A stretch of 64,000 nucleotides of DNA. Source: Topomyia yanbarensis (Eukaryota > Arthropoda > Insecta > Diptera > Culicidae). The position numbers and the translations under genes are program-made. The DNA lies in assembly GCF_030247195.1 (NCBI RefSeq), contig NC_080670.1, positions 212,958,546 to 213,022,545 on the forward strand, given 5' to 3'. The notes beneath the pieces are model-generated. The model searched no databases, was not told where the DNA came from, and worked only from the letters and a program-made list of their open reading frames with translations. Shown here piece by piece: positions 24,193 to 35,041 of the stretch (positions are counted from its first letter, which is position 1; each line of letters opens with the position of its first letter).

Positions 24193-25485
24193 AAAGTGCG
24201 AACACGAAATTATTGCGACACATTCAACAGGGCATAACTTTTTTACCATTGGGTAAAAATCAACCAAATTTTGCACACTTTCTCATTGATGTGTATTGTT
24301 TACATGCTGTCAAACTCGAAGTCGTGTTTTTCGATTCGACGGAAATAGAAGTGAATCAACGCGAGTCGAGAGAACAAATTCTTTCCAAACACCTGGAATT
24401 TCCTGACTTGTCGCACCGGCAGTTGGGAAAAATGTTGAACATTCACCATTCAAGCGTCTCCAGAGTGTTGAAGCAGTTCCAGGAGCGATTGACGTTGGAC
24501 CACGGCAAAGGAGCTGGAAGAAAACCGGGACCGGAGAACAAAAAGACGGAGGGAAAGGTGAAGCGGATGATTAAAGCAAATCACAACGTCTCAAGCCGTG
24601 ATTTGGCTAAAAAGATCGGCATGTCGCAGAGCTACGTCCAGAATGCAAAGAAGAGAGCTGGACTACATACAAGGTACAGAACTTCCCAAACCGCGATGAG
24701 CGGCAACAATCGACGGCTAAAACTCGGGCACGGAAGCTCTACGAGAAGATGCTGACGAAATATGGCTGCTGTGTGATGGACGACGAAACGTATATAAAAG
24801 CCGATTTTAAGCAAATTCCGGGGTTGGAGTTTTTCACCGGCAAGAGCAAGTTCCATGGGGACGACAAATTTAAGAAGAAGAAAATGTCGAAATTTGCCTC
24901 CAAATATCTCATTTGGCAGGCCATCTGCTCTTGCGGACTAAGGAGGAGTGAGCCTTTCGTGACAAAGGGCATAGTAAATGGCGAGATCTACAAATCTGAG
25001 TGGCTCGAGAAGCGCCTTTTACCGTTCTCGCAGCAGCACGACGAAGCTCCGCTATTTTGGCCAGATTTGGCATCATGCCACTATTCTAAAAGTGTCCTGG
25101 AGTGGTATGAGGCCAATTCTGTCCATTTTGTTCCAAAGGGCATGAATCCGCCAAACTGTCCGGAGCTGCACTCGGTGGATCAGTACTGGGCAATGATGAA
25201 GCGGGAACTTCGGAAGAGCAAGAAGACAGTCAAAGACGAGGATATGTTAAGAAAATGGAAAAAACTGAGAAACTGGTACCGGATGACACTGTAAAGACAT
25301 TGATGGATGGCATCAAGCGAAAATGCGTTCAATTTTACACTCAAGGCTCCATCGATTAGCTTTTCTTTTGAATTTTGAAGTAAATATATGTACAAAACTA
25401 CCCTAAAATTTTGGTTTGATTTTAAACATTATAAGAAAATTGGCATGACATTTTCGGTGTCGCAATAATTTCGTGTTCGCCCTTT
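24193..25485 (+). mobile_element. ITmD37E-type Tc1/mariner DNA transposon
   Basis: The 28-bp ends (24193-24220 and 25458-25485) are inverted copies, sharing GCGAACACGAAATTATTGCG with one or two outer differences. The right end is followed by TA overlap at 25485-25486; the left flank now reads CG, so the TA target duplication has decayed on that side. Length is 1.29 kb, normal for the family. It encodes a frameshifted transposase (24345-25294). It interrupts a family A repeat. Confidence 0.92.
24345..25294 (+). pseudogene. ITmD37E transposase, frameshifted and active-site-altered
   Basis: The N-terminal part (24345-24672) holds a paired-like helix-turn-helix: LSHRQLGKMLNIHHSSVSRV, then the second HTH with SSRDLAKKIGMSQSYVQNAK. 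A frame change near 24670 shifts reading to the frame that gives VMDDETY (first catalytic Asp, near 24770), IWQAIC, FWPDLASCHY (second Asp, near 25060) and CPELHSVDQYWA. Exactly 37 residues separate the second Asp from the third acidic position, which defines DD37E, but that position is Asp (GAT, 25178-25180) instead of Glu. No in-frame ATG is found near the expected start; an ATA stands at 24345. The protein cannot be made as one piece. Confidence 0.9.
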
Positions 25486-25560
25486 ACAAAAATCCGAAAT
25501 TAAGATAGAAGCACCTAGGTCGCCCTGTCAATAAGGGTCTGTTGGGCGGGTAACAAAATG

Positions 25561-26972
25561 TTTCTAACCCAACTGAAATAGGTGTTAATATTCTTTGAAT
25601 TTTCCAATATTTTGGTTCCCATTGAAATTGTCTCTGGTCACGTTGTAAGAGCGCAGTAATCAAAATGTTGATGATACCGATCAATAGGGGTCAATATCAA
25701 CATATTCGGACGCTCAACATCGAGTGTTCCAAATCTTAAGCAAATGTATTCCAAATCGAACGAAGTATCAGCAGTTGAGTTCACTGCGCGTTCGAACTTT
25801 CTTGAGAAAGTTCGAACTGCGCCTTCGAACTTCCTCAAGTTCTGCGTTCTAAGGCTGCAAGTTTCGAGTTCCCAATAAGATTGTGTTAAATATTGGCGTG
25901 CCCTTTGCCGATTATTCAATCCTGTACCATCATTACGTTCATTTTCGAGATATAACTTGGATCTATCTGACGGGTCGCCGCATTCCTCCTTCAATCGTCC
26001 GTTTCTAGACAGACGCTGGTTCAAGCTGGTCCTACCATGGAGAAGCTCGATGCTACTAGCACACGAACAAAGATCCCCCTTGAACTTGGTTACCCGTTCT
26101 TTAGTTCGTGTCCGAGCTGGCACGGCGGGGGTAAGGGCTGCATCAGAAGTGAATTGCCACAAAATGAGGCATTACGTTGCTCGATAATACAGCTTTGCCA
26201 AACTACTCGATTGATGTTTTAAACAACAATAAAATTCTGCTTACGCAACTAGTTGCTTTATTTCCACCAATCAAAAGAAATGCACTCATCATTGATTTCG
26301 AATATCATATTTGGTTTGTGTAACTTATAGCTTAAACATGGATACAAAAGGGTAAAATTGAAATCAATCGAATCTATAAGTATGAGCGGCTCACCTCATT
26401 CTATGTCATTAGTGTGCGAATTGCGGAAGAGAATACCCACCGAGTGTGCGTTGTCATGACTTTTCATTCGTCATTTGTTGGCATGCACCTGTCGATAGCT
26501 AAATTAAAGATACTCCGAAATTTATTGGAACCGGTAGAAGTGGTAGATAATAGAAAGTGTATAAAATGATATGAAACTGTAATGAATAATGAGCAGGAGG
26601 GAAGAGACAAAGAGTGGCTTGTTGACATCGTGTGTGAGGCGGTTCTTAATTCGCAAACAGCTCCATTTCGCCTATAGCCCACCTACACCAATAAAGATCC
26701 CGTTCCTGGTATGAACCAGGCCCCCTATGTCGACTCCATTCTGTCCAAACCATAAGATACCCCGCAGTAACATCATAGTCAAATAGCAACAACTGGTTAA
26801 TCTCAGATATGCAATACACTCCAAGATCTTCACTGCCAGACCAAAGGACAACGAAAGATTAAGAGTGGTTTCGGGGATCAGTGGTTTTGGATATCACAAG
26901 GGAATTCAATACCCGAATTGTGTCCAGTTTCGTCAATTACTCGAAAAATTTCGAAAAACACCACTTCAAAAT
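25561..26972. other. Non-coding stretch with a short palindrome
   Basis: A near-perfect 28-bp palindrome built on GTTCGAACTTTC lies at 25790-25817, and a third TTCGAACTT follows at about 25824. The 174-codon minus-strand frame (25638-26162) has no recognised domain. It could be part of a retroelement leader, but nothing proves it. Confidence 0.42.
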
Positions 26973-27229
26973 GAATTTGACGGCTCTATCCCATTTGGCA
27001 TAATGCTATTTGGTAAAATGACCATTTGGCATAATGTCAATTTGGCATAATAGTCATTTGGCATAATGCCATTTGGCATAAGGGTGATTTGGCATAACCA
27101 ATTAGCACCCCGCATTTGCTGAATGTGCGCAAATAAGGAGAATGCCTATGCGTTATGAGTGCAGGGAGAATGGTGATTGACGGTCTAGGAAAGATCAACC
27201 TGGTCAACAATACATTCGACTAGTTTATT

Positions 27230-27445
27230 TCGTCTGCGTTTTACTATCGAGGGGAGCACTGCACCTTCCCTTTGGTGTTTGCTCTGATGACAAGCAAATC
27301 AGAATCTCTCTATAGAGCAGTATTGTCTAAGCTTATCGAAATTGCTGATGAGATCGACGTTGAATTGCATCCAGAAGTGATTTTAACAGATTTGGAAAGG
27401 CTCTTATCAATGCATCTGCCGAGAGTTCGCTGGTTCAAGGCATAA
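27230..27445 (+). pseudogene. MULE transposase core fragment
   Basis: The frame reads FPLVFALMTSKSESLYRA, then IEIADEIDVELHPEVILTDLE, ending at TAA 27443-27445. The LP-LVFALM-SK block and ILTD-E are the second part of the MULE DDE core, with the second catalytic Asp in the LTD motif. The first catalytic Asp block upstream is not seen, and the third is lost to the insertion that follows. No start codon is present. Confidence 0.75.
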
Positions 27446-27454
27446 GGGTTGTTT

Positions 27455-28880
27455 TTTTTTTCATTAAAGCATTACCTGGTGGAAATATATCCAACAAAAT
27501 CGTTTGTTGCAGATGTTCAACAAAAATGAAAACTATTTTAATACATACAAAAAAAAACCTGTTTTAATCCACCTACCGGTTCAATTGTGCCTTTCTCATG
27601 TCTATAAACTACATTCTTAGTACACTGTGCACTTATACACAATGGCTTGCCAGCCACGAACTTGATGAGATACGTGTCGACGGTGAAACACTTGAAACAA
27701 AAAAAATATCACTGTATCGATTTTGTTGGCTATTTTCGGCAAATTTGAGACTAAGAGAAACGAAAGAAACCTCATAACTCATCATCATGTTTTACCGCCG
27801 GCGTCGGCGGTAAAACATGATGATGAGTTATGTTCTACCATAGACCATGCGGTAGACTTGGGTGCAACGCCCAACTCCTACTCTGCATAAGGCAAAGAAT
27901 TCTTCACATTTCCTTTCGATCATGCCCATATGAGCCTGCCTAGTTCTAGTTTTCCGTTCTAAGTTTATAACTGATTCGCTCTAGAATACCTATCCGTCTT
28001 TCAATTTCATTGCTTTCGTTTCTCTTAGTCTCAAATTTGCCGAAAATAGCCAACAAAATCGATACAGTAGAACCTTGCGGCAATTAAAACATAGTAACAA
28101 AAAAAATATCATATTTAATTAGCCTAATCAGCATTAGTTCAATGCTATCTGCTTGCTAACTCATTTTGTCATGCGGGGGTGGGTGTGTGAGGAGGGCGAA
28201 AATCCCACGAACGAACAACTCCCCAGCTTAATTTGGTATGCTTTGTGATATGCCGGTGGTTTAAAGATGTTAGGGTTGGGGGGGGGGGTTATGAGGGCTG
28301 GGTGGGGTGTTGGTCTGAGGGGTGATTTAAAGGTAACTCCTCCCCGTATACCATCAACTACGCCCCTGTTAAAATCCAGAAACCTTATGCCAGTCAAAAA
28401 AAATATTAGGATTAGGTTTTCAGAGTGATTTCATAACCATTCTATTTGAGAAAGGCAAAAATGTACCAAAATCGAAAAACAGTAAATTTTTGTCATTTCT
28501 TTTGAGTTTGCATCAAATCTCGACGTTTCATGCACCTTAAAGACATCTGGCATCAAAAATAAAAATTCTATTTTAAATTTTTCCTATAGTTTATATGGGA
28601 AATTTCTGTGTGGCCGCACTCTTAAACCCGTAATTCCTGAACCAGAATTCCGATCGATACAAAATTCAATAGCAGCAGATGGGAAGGTTGCACTTTTCAT
28701 TTGAGACTAAGTTTGGGCCAGTCATCTCTGAGAAAAATGAGTGACATTACACATACGCAAATACACAAACACATACTTTTTCCGATCTCGACGAACTGAG
28801 TCACTCAGACCCTCCGGCCCGGGATTAGATTGACGATTTTCAGAGTAATTGCATAACCTTTCTATATGAGAAAGGCAAAA
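27455..28880. repeat. Abundant mosquito dispersed repeat (AAAGGCAAAA-ending) inserted in the MULE
   Basis: The left part contains TTTTAATCCACCTACCGGTT and GTGCCTTTCTCATG (27560-27600). The right part contains TGTGTGGCCGCACTCTTAAA, TTCATTTGAGACTAAGTTTG and the end CTATATGAGAAAGGCAAAA (28862-28880). A near copy of that end occurs at 28418-28456, so the piece holds two units in tandem. I know these words as an extremely common repeat in culicine genomes; that is memory, not a search. The insert sits between the two MULE transposase fragments. A separate MITE (27711-28068) and G-rich sequence (28175-28320) lie inside it. Confidence 0.7.
27711..28068. mobile_element. MITE with perfect 56-bp inverted ends and an inner perfect palindrome
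   Basis: Arms at 27711-27766 and 28013-28068 are identical inverted copies, starting ACTGTATCGATTTTG. Near the left arm lies a second, perfect 28-bp inverted repeat with a 4-bp spacer (27773-27800, 27805-27832), starting CATAACTCATCATCATG. A 15-bp direct repeat ACAAAAAAAATATCA is at 27697-27711 and 28097-28111 and may be a target duplication or chance A-rich sequence. No coding sequence is present. Confidence 0.88.
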
Positions 28881-28891
28881 CAGAGGCTCTC

Positions 28892-29137
28892 GCATTTTTA
28901 CCTGCCGAAAAAATATCTGACCCCTACGCAAACATCAAATCATCAGCACCGACTGAACTTACTGGATTTTTCAAGTATGTTGAAGAATATTATGTGTTAG
29001 TCAAATCCAGACTAACAACAAAACCAGGTCGAGTACATACAATTGATGCGAAACTGTGCAAAATTGTTACGAACTTACAAAATTTTGATACTATTGATTA
29101 TCTTCAAGCAATAGCAGCAAATCTGGGCTCGCAATAA
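28892..29137 (+). pseudogene. MULE transposase C-terminal fragment
   Basis: An 81-codon frame without a start codon runs from the edge of the inserted repeat to TAA 29135-29137. It contains LTGFFKYVEEYYV and TIDYLQAIAANLG. It lies inside the MULE, in the same orientation as the core fragment and before the right terminal repeats, where the C-terminus belongs. The sequence by itself is not diagnostic; the assignment rests on position and an open frame that ends cleanly. The frame has stayed open despite the inserted repeat. Confidence 0.6.
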
Positions 29138-29358
29138 AGATGATTTTTTTAATTAAATTTTCTAATCCCTATGACGGTGAATACGAATAAAATCATTGAA
29201 AATAATTCATTTTGTTTTAATTTGCACATAAACTATTGAAAGAAACAGAACCAGAACAAATGCTTAGTTTACTGAATTTATTTACACAAGGATTTTAAAA
29301 GTAAAATTTGCTTTGAGTAAGATATCATAAATTGTGGAAATATGAAATAAGGAATTTG

Positions 29359-29492
29359 CAATCTTTCGCATTAAAGAACAGCTCATAATTAAAAGAAGGA
29401 TTAATTTTCAGTAAAGTATGTCATAGTTCGGTATAAATCATTGATGATTTTCCCTTCTTTTAAACATGAGCTGTTCTTAAATAGAAAGATTG
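29359..29492. repeat. Hairpin in the 3' region of the MULE
   Basis: About 40-bp inverted arms (29359-29399 and 29453-29492) share CAATCTTTC, AAGAACAGCTCAT and TTAAAAGAAGG. It lies between the transposase end and the right terminal repeats. It may be a small inserted foldback element or part of the MULE end. Confidence 0.65.
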
Positions 29493-29830
29493 TCAAAATT
29501 TCTATTTAAAATTTACATAAGTAGAATGAAATCCTTAGATACTAACTTGTCGTTAATCCAATGTTCACTTTGCCAAATAAAAAAATATACCAGATAGAAT
29601 TATGCCAAATGGCGTTATGCCAAATGGTGTTATGCCAAACGGCGTTACGCCAAATGGGGTCATACCAAATGGCGTTATGCCAAATTGCCATTATGCCAGT
29701 CACCTTTATGCCAACTGACTATTATGCCAAATAACCATTATGCCAAATGGTCATTATGCCATATGGCATTATGCCAAATGGCATTATGCCATATCACATT
29801 ATGCCAAATAGGGGAAGAGCTGAATTTGAC

Positions 29831-31780
29831 ATGTTAACCGACCGTAATTCATAAGACTAAAAAAACTTTTCCCGGGTGACCCAAGCCTACATAATCTCCA
29901 CATACATGCATAATCCAATCCAGTGTAACACTTAGGAGTTCGAAAAAGGATGACGTTTCTACGACATGCTCCGAGCAATTGGACACACTCTCTGACGACC
30001 CGATCCGGGAGGTGTTTTGGTTAAGATTTTCGTTCATTCGACGAAATCGTGATTTTTGTCATGAATTTATCCGAAATCTAATGTCCAAAAGCAGCGATTT
30101 GAAAATCAGAAATTTAAATCGCTAAATATACGACCCAAAGTCAAAGTTCTGTGGTTTGAAATTTGAATCTGGTGAGAGAGTCCTAGAATTGTAAGGAAAA
30201 AATCGGAGGCGTGAGTAATTTGTAACCCAAAGAGCAAAATACTCAGTTCGACACCAGAGAATCGATATACAAAATTCGGTTTATTACCCCCCAAAATCCA
30301 AGCAGCGATATCCACCTTCTTTCCATCATGAGCTACCCTAGTTTGACGGATTGTTCACTCTGCCTACCCTACAGCGACAATTCGGCACTAATTTTACTCC
30401 GTAAATTCCAATTCCAGAGATTGTCACACTTTTGCGGGAAACCGGTGAAGCAAAACTTTCTACTTTCGGTTCTCAACCCTCCAACACGACAGCGTATATT
30501 ATGTATGTGTGTTACGCCAACGAATCCGAACGACCATGCGGAATGAGTTCGGTTCCGGTGGTGGTCCCTGATGCAGCATCATTCTTCTTTTCGTTCCCCT
30601 CGTACAACAGTACAGGACAACGGCTGCCTGAAAGCGCATAACTTTGGCTTGCTTTATGTGCATGTTTTGTTGTCTCCAAAGTCAATTTCCGGTATTTAAA
30701 TGCAAATACTTGCATTGGACGATGGATAGAGTAGCTATTGGTTTTGCTGCTGCCAAAGTTAGTCTGGTCGATGGTTTGCGGTTTCAGTTTCAGGACATCG
30801 AATGATGATTGAGTTTCTGGGGGGTGGTAAATAGTTAGGTTCTAAGTTCAGTGCGAAGAAAAGATGCTACACCTTTCCCCTTCGAAACATGCCTAACCGA
30901 TTAGATCATTATCTTCACCAAACTTTTAGCCCGACCGAGTAAGTAATCTGATTAGATGGGGGGCATTATCGATATCATCACAAAGCAGATTCGAGTCGGG
31001 TAACACCAGTTAGTTCGATACTATGTTCACCACAGAACGGAACCGAAAAATCTCGTTTAAACTTTCTCCTCTGACATCGCCGTGGGAGCTTAACAGCCGA
31101 GTGCATCGGGATTCCATCGTCATCACCTAAGCCATGGTTGAACACATAAATTTAGCCAAAAAAAAAACCCATTGCTCGTCGGTACTCTACTCTCCGGTCC
31201 ACTGAAGTTGCTCCCTTTTTCGGCAAACCGATTTTGCGAGTGTTTGCGGCCCTGAAGGAAATTGATTTTGCACCGCAAATCGTCGTTCGCAATATTAGCC
31301 TTGTCTGTGGTTGACCGGGCGGCGGGCCGCATACGGTAGGGGGAAGGTGTCGATGCCAGAAAACTAGTGACTACCGAGGGTATCCACAGTGCATTTCATC
31401 ATTCAATTGAGGTCGATTGTCCCTGGGTGGATGTGTGCCTGTGGCTGTAGAGCAGAAATCGTTTCCTGCTTTAAAAGTCGAGGAACGGTTCACTCTCAGA
31501 GACACCGGAAATGAATATCGATGTCCCTCGTGGGATTAAATTTCAGTGGTGAGAGACTAAAGGGTTTGTAAGAGTTGGGGTTTTTCAGCAGTGATTATCA
31601 AGCGAAGAATCCTTAAACGGTTTAAGTATGTTCATAGTCAAGAAAGTGATGAATGAAGACAAAGCACTCGCGCACCCTTGTATCGTAGAGTCGTTTAGTT
31701 AGGTTAGTTTAGTTCGCTATATGTCAAAATCAGCGGCGGCCATGATACTCAATATGGCTGCCACATAACGCCATTATTGG
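29831..31780. other. Non-coding stretch
   Basis: Short frames only; no domain or repeat family recognised. Confidence 0.45.
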
Positions 31781-32311
31781 TTAAGGACATTATACATGCG
31801 AGCCACAACAGCTCCTACGCCGCACACACCCCTCTCCCCAGCCTAACTATGTATCTGACATGACCACATATAAAAATACGTTTTTCAATACACTAACCTT
31901 GCCGGTGTATCACGAAACTGCTACTTGAGGAAGCTAGAACATTTTCCTATACAATCAACCAGAGTTTTTGACAGAATTCCATATGTATCTCTTATTTTGT
32001 GCGAAAATATCACCCCTCTTCACTTGGAGTTTCTTTTCGAAACACTATTATTGTTCTTCTCATTTTCAGGACACTTTTTCAAATGCACTTTAATCACACA
32101 CCACTGAAAAAACACCCGCGAAACTTTAATCGTTTACTAACTAAACTTCAAATTTTCTGCCAATGTGCAGATGACCGAAGGAAAATGTCCGAAAACTCTC
32201 ATTTGTGCGTTTGAATTTTCACTTCGAAATCCACTTTTTCTCAATGTAAACAAGCGCGTCGGTGCCTAGCAACAAGCGTACGTTCCTGGCTTCCACATAT
32301 CTTCACCTTAA
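31781..32311 (+). mobile_element. TTAA-flanked MITE (piggyBac-like), copy 1
   Basis: The element starts with TTAA at 31781 and ends with TTAA at 32308-32311. The imperfect terminal repeats read TTAAGGACATTATAC on the left and, complemented, TTAAGGTGAAGATATG on the right. It is nearly identical to 34519-35041 over its length (for example ACATTTTCCTATACAATCAA and TCGGTGCCTAGCAACAAGCG). A shared frame ending MSENSHLCV is not interpreted as a gene. TTAA target choice is the signature of piggyBac-superfamily elements. Confidence 0.87.
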
Positions 32312-34518
32312 ATGGTACTTGATTGAGGTATTTTTTCGATAGGGTATCGCGTTTGTAATGTGTGACGAGTCGGCTAGTCTATTAAATAAACTCATCGAAG
32401 TTTTTGCGACATCTCTAACCAGACTAAAATTCTATCAACAAAAAATATTCCACCGAAAATTGCACAACAAACTGTCACTGCCTCTGGCATCACAACACAA
32501 GCCAAACAAGTGACACACGAAAGAACCCGAAATGATATTAATATTTCCATTTCCTCGACTTCCCGGTGATTTCTTTTTTTTTGACACGGGAAGCACAACG
32601 AGATTGCCACCATTTTTCACCACATGGATCGACACCTCTCGCTTCTTTTTCTAATCCCGACGCTTACTACGATGGGCACGTCTTCCTTCTTTCTACGGTT
32701 CGAGTTCTGTGCAGCTCCCCTGATTCCGAACATCGAAGGAAACCCAATCGAGCGAAGAAAAACTTCATTTTAAAATTCATCTTTCTCGGAGCCCAGTGCA
32801 ACCACCAACCGACGTCTAGTAAAAAGTCCAATTCCATATGAATATATGACGGATTTGGTACCACCACTACCGGTAGCAACAGCAGAGGAAAAGCGGAGGA
32901 GAGAACGCAGAAGGCATCATCTCCAATATTTGCTTCCGTTTCGAAGTGAATTTTTGCTGCATAAAACTTTTTTTGCGAATGATCTACCATGGTAGAGCAG
33001 CAGCGCACATATCGGTCTTCAATTCGAGTCGAGTCCGGATCCGGAACGGATCAGAATCGCAGAAAGGAAATTTAATATTTTCTCTTCCCTGCACCCCTAA
33101 AAGTAGACTACTTCGATTCGTGGTGTGCGCTCGGATGAAGTGATATCTATCAGAATCATGTGTGTGTGTGTGGGTGTCAGTGTGGCACTCAATGGACGGG
33201 TTCTACAACTTTATTTCTCCGATTTGGCAACTTTTTATCGAACTCGGGTTATAGTCCGGCCAAAATTTCATTAGTTTTTCGTTCCTTCACTTTCCCACAC
33301 TGCCGTTTGGGCTATACCGGGTATCACTAGCAGCTCTGTCGAAGGAATCATTTGGAATCGTAGTAGGCGTCTCTCCACCACCGCACGTAAAATGGTTGTC
33401 AAACAATTTGCTCTGGCGATTTAATTTAGATTTTCAATCTAAAATTACGGAACATCCATTGACGGTTTGCTCTTTTTGTGTCCCTTCCATATACATACCG
33501 GATACCTATAGGAATCGGATTGTGGAACGTTGGAAACTATTGAATCGGAACCCTTCCGATAAGCTTTTTGCTGATCCAAATTGAAATTTATTGGTTGAGG
33601 AGCCTGCTTTTATTCCGCCTCTTAATTACATTTGTGACTCAACTCGAAACGTCGAAACTGGTTTGTTCCAATGCATCAAGAAACTGGAAATAATCTGAAA
33701 CAAACTGGAAGAAAGTGACCACTTTTGTCGTTTTTATTTACCTGCAGATATAAACAATTGTAGTCTTCAACAAACATAAATAAGCTCGCGTCGTCATCGA
33801 AACTCTGACAGCCGAAATATCAATTCAACCGAAATCGACGCCTACTACATTTCAGGTTCCCATCGACGGCGACAACACCCCCAAACAAGAGTCGTTGGCT
33901 CAAATCCGTAAATCTCCTCAGCTGAAGAAGCGCACTCACTTCATCGGAACGAAGCCACTTCACAATTCGGAAACGTGCTCGTCCACCGTAGTAGTTCCTG
34001 AAAACCGGTGGAGGTGAAACAATTTTATTGGTTTCCGGCTTCTTCTCAAGTATTCCCGGAAGAGGATAATCGCCGTTGTGTGCCGGCGGCGGGAGGATGA
34101 TGCTCCATTTCGTCGATTATGTCGTCGTTGTTATTATTATTATATGGGGTCCACTTGCCGGTTGTGTGGACTGAGTTTTTTTTCCCCGATACTGTTCCGT
34201 TGTGTACGGTCGCTTCGATTCCGGTTCGTTGTGTCGGAAGACAAATGCGGTGAAGTATGTGCTTGAAGTCATAGCAAAGTGGAAGATAAAAGCTTTACGG
34301 GAAGAATTATTACACGATTCAGAGGTGAATATCCCTAAAATTGCGGTACAGAATTCGGCGGAAGAAGCAAAACGATTCAGTTTTTGAAGTGGAATCTGCG
34401 GAAATCATATAATCGCCGTTTTGATTCGATTGACCGACTGTTTCGAACTCCGGACACTATCAGTATTAGAACTGGTACTATTTTATTAATTGAACGACCT
34501 TTTAACTGGTTGTTGAGC
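32312..34518. other. Non-coding stretch
   Basis: It holds a (TG)n microsatellite (about 33160-33175) and a (TAT/TTA)n run near 34130-34145. Frames of up to 113 codons show no domain and no paired splice sites. No gene is claimed. Confidence 0.45.
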
Positions 34519-35041
34519 TTAAGGACATTATACATGCGAACCACAACATAGCTCCTAAGCCGCACACACCCCTCTCTCCTGCCTAAGCATGTATCTGACA
34601 CGAGCAAATATAAAAATACGTTTTTCAATGCACTAGCCTTGCCGGTGTACCACGAAACTGCTACCTGAGTAAGCTAGAACATTTTCCTATACAATCAACC
34701 AGAGTTTTTGACGGAATTCCATATGTATCTCTTATTTTGTGCGAAAATATCACCCCTCTTCACTTGGAGTTTCTTTTCGAAACACTCTTATTGTTCTTCT
34801 TCTCATTTTCAGAACACTTTTTCAAACGCACTTTAATCACACACACCCGCGAAACTTTATTCGTTTACTAACTAAACTTCAAATTTTCTGCCAATCTGCA
34901 GATGACTGAAGGAAAATGTCCGAAAACTCTCATTTGTGCGTTTGAATTTTCACATAGAATTCCATTTTTCTCAATGTAAAGAAGAGCGTCGGTGCCTAGC
35001 AACAAGCGTGCATTCCTGGCTTCCGCATATCTTCACCTTAA
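34519..35041 (+). mobile_element. TTAA-flanked MITE (piggyBac-like), copy 2
   Basis: It has the same family and orientation as 31781-32311, with intact TTAA at 34519-34522 and 35038-35041. Short deletions relative to copy 1 include a stretch near CACACCACTG. The high similarity of copies 1 and 2, 2.2 kb apart, suggests recent or local spread. Confidence 0.88.

Larger units (their letters stand above)
23340..25560 (+). repeat. Retroelement-like repeat family A, copy 2, split by an ITmD37E element
   Basis: Blocks shared with 19735-20815 run from TGTAACCCCTTCAGGGTAA (23351) to CCGTTCAGCAGTAGCAAAACG (about 24163-24183). They resume at AAATCCGAAA and CACCTAGGTCGCCCTG (25490-25530). The piece between is the mariner-like element at 24193-25485, so the family A copy was there first. 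A diverged third copy lies at 57800-58195 and a partial one at 60395-60850. Confidence 0.72.
26982..29821 (+). mobile_element. MULE (Mutator-like) DNA transposon, decayed and containing other repeats
   Basis: A perfect 9-bp target duplication GAATTTGAC (26973-26981 and 29822-29830) flanks the element, as is typical of MULEs. The ends are inverted: GGCTCTATCCCATTTGGC on the left and the complement of AGCTCTTCCCCTATTTGGC on the right. Each end consists of tandem, diverged copies of ATTTGGCATAATG: about 110 bp on the left (26990-27105) and 230 bp on the right (29590-29812). Inside lie two transposase fragments (27230-27445 and 28892-29137) separated by inserted repeats. With the inserts removed the element would be about 1.4 kb. 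Confidence 0.88.

Noticed and set aside
25638..26162. 174-codon minus-strand open frame
   Set aside because: No family recognised and it covers a palindromic segment next to retroelement-like sequence; length alone is not enough in this setting.
31925..32214. Reading frame ending MSENSHLCV shared by three loci
   Set aside because: It lies inside the TTAA-flanked MITE; similarity reflects shared element sequence, and the frames are not kept intact in all copies.
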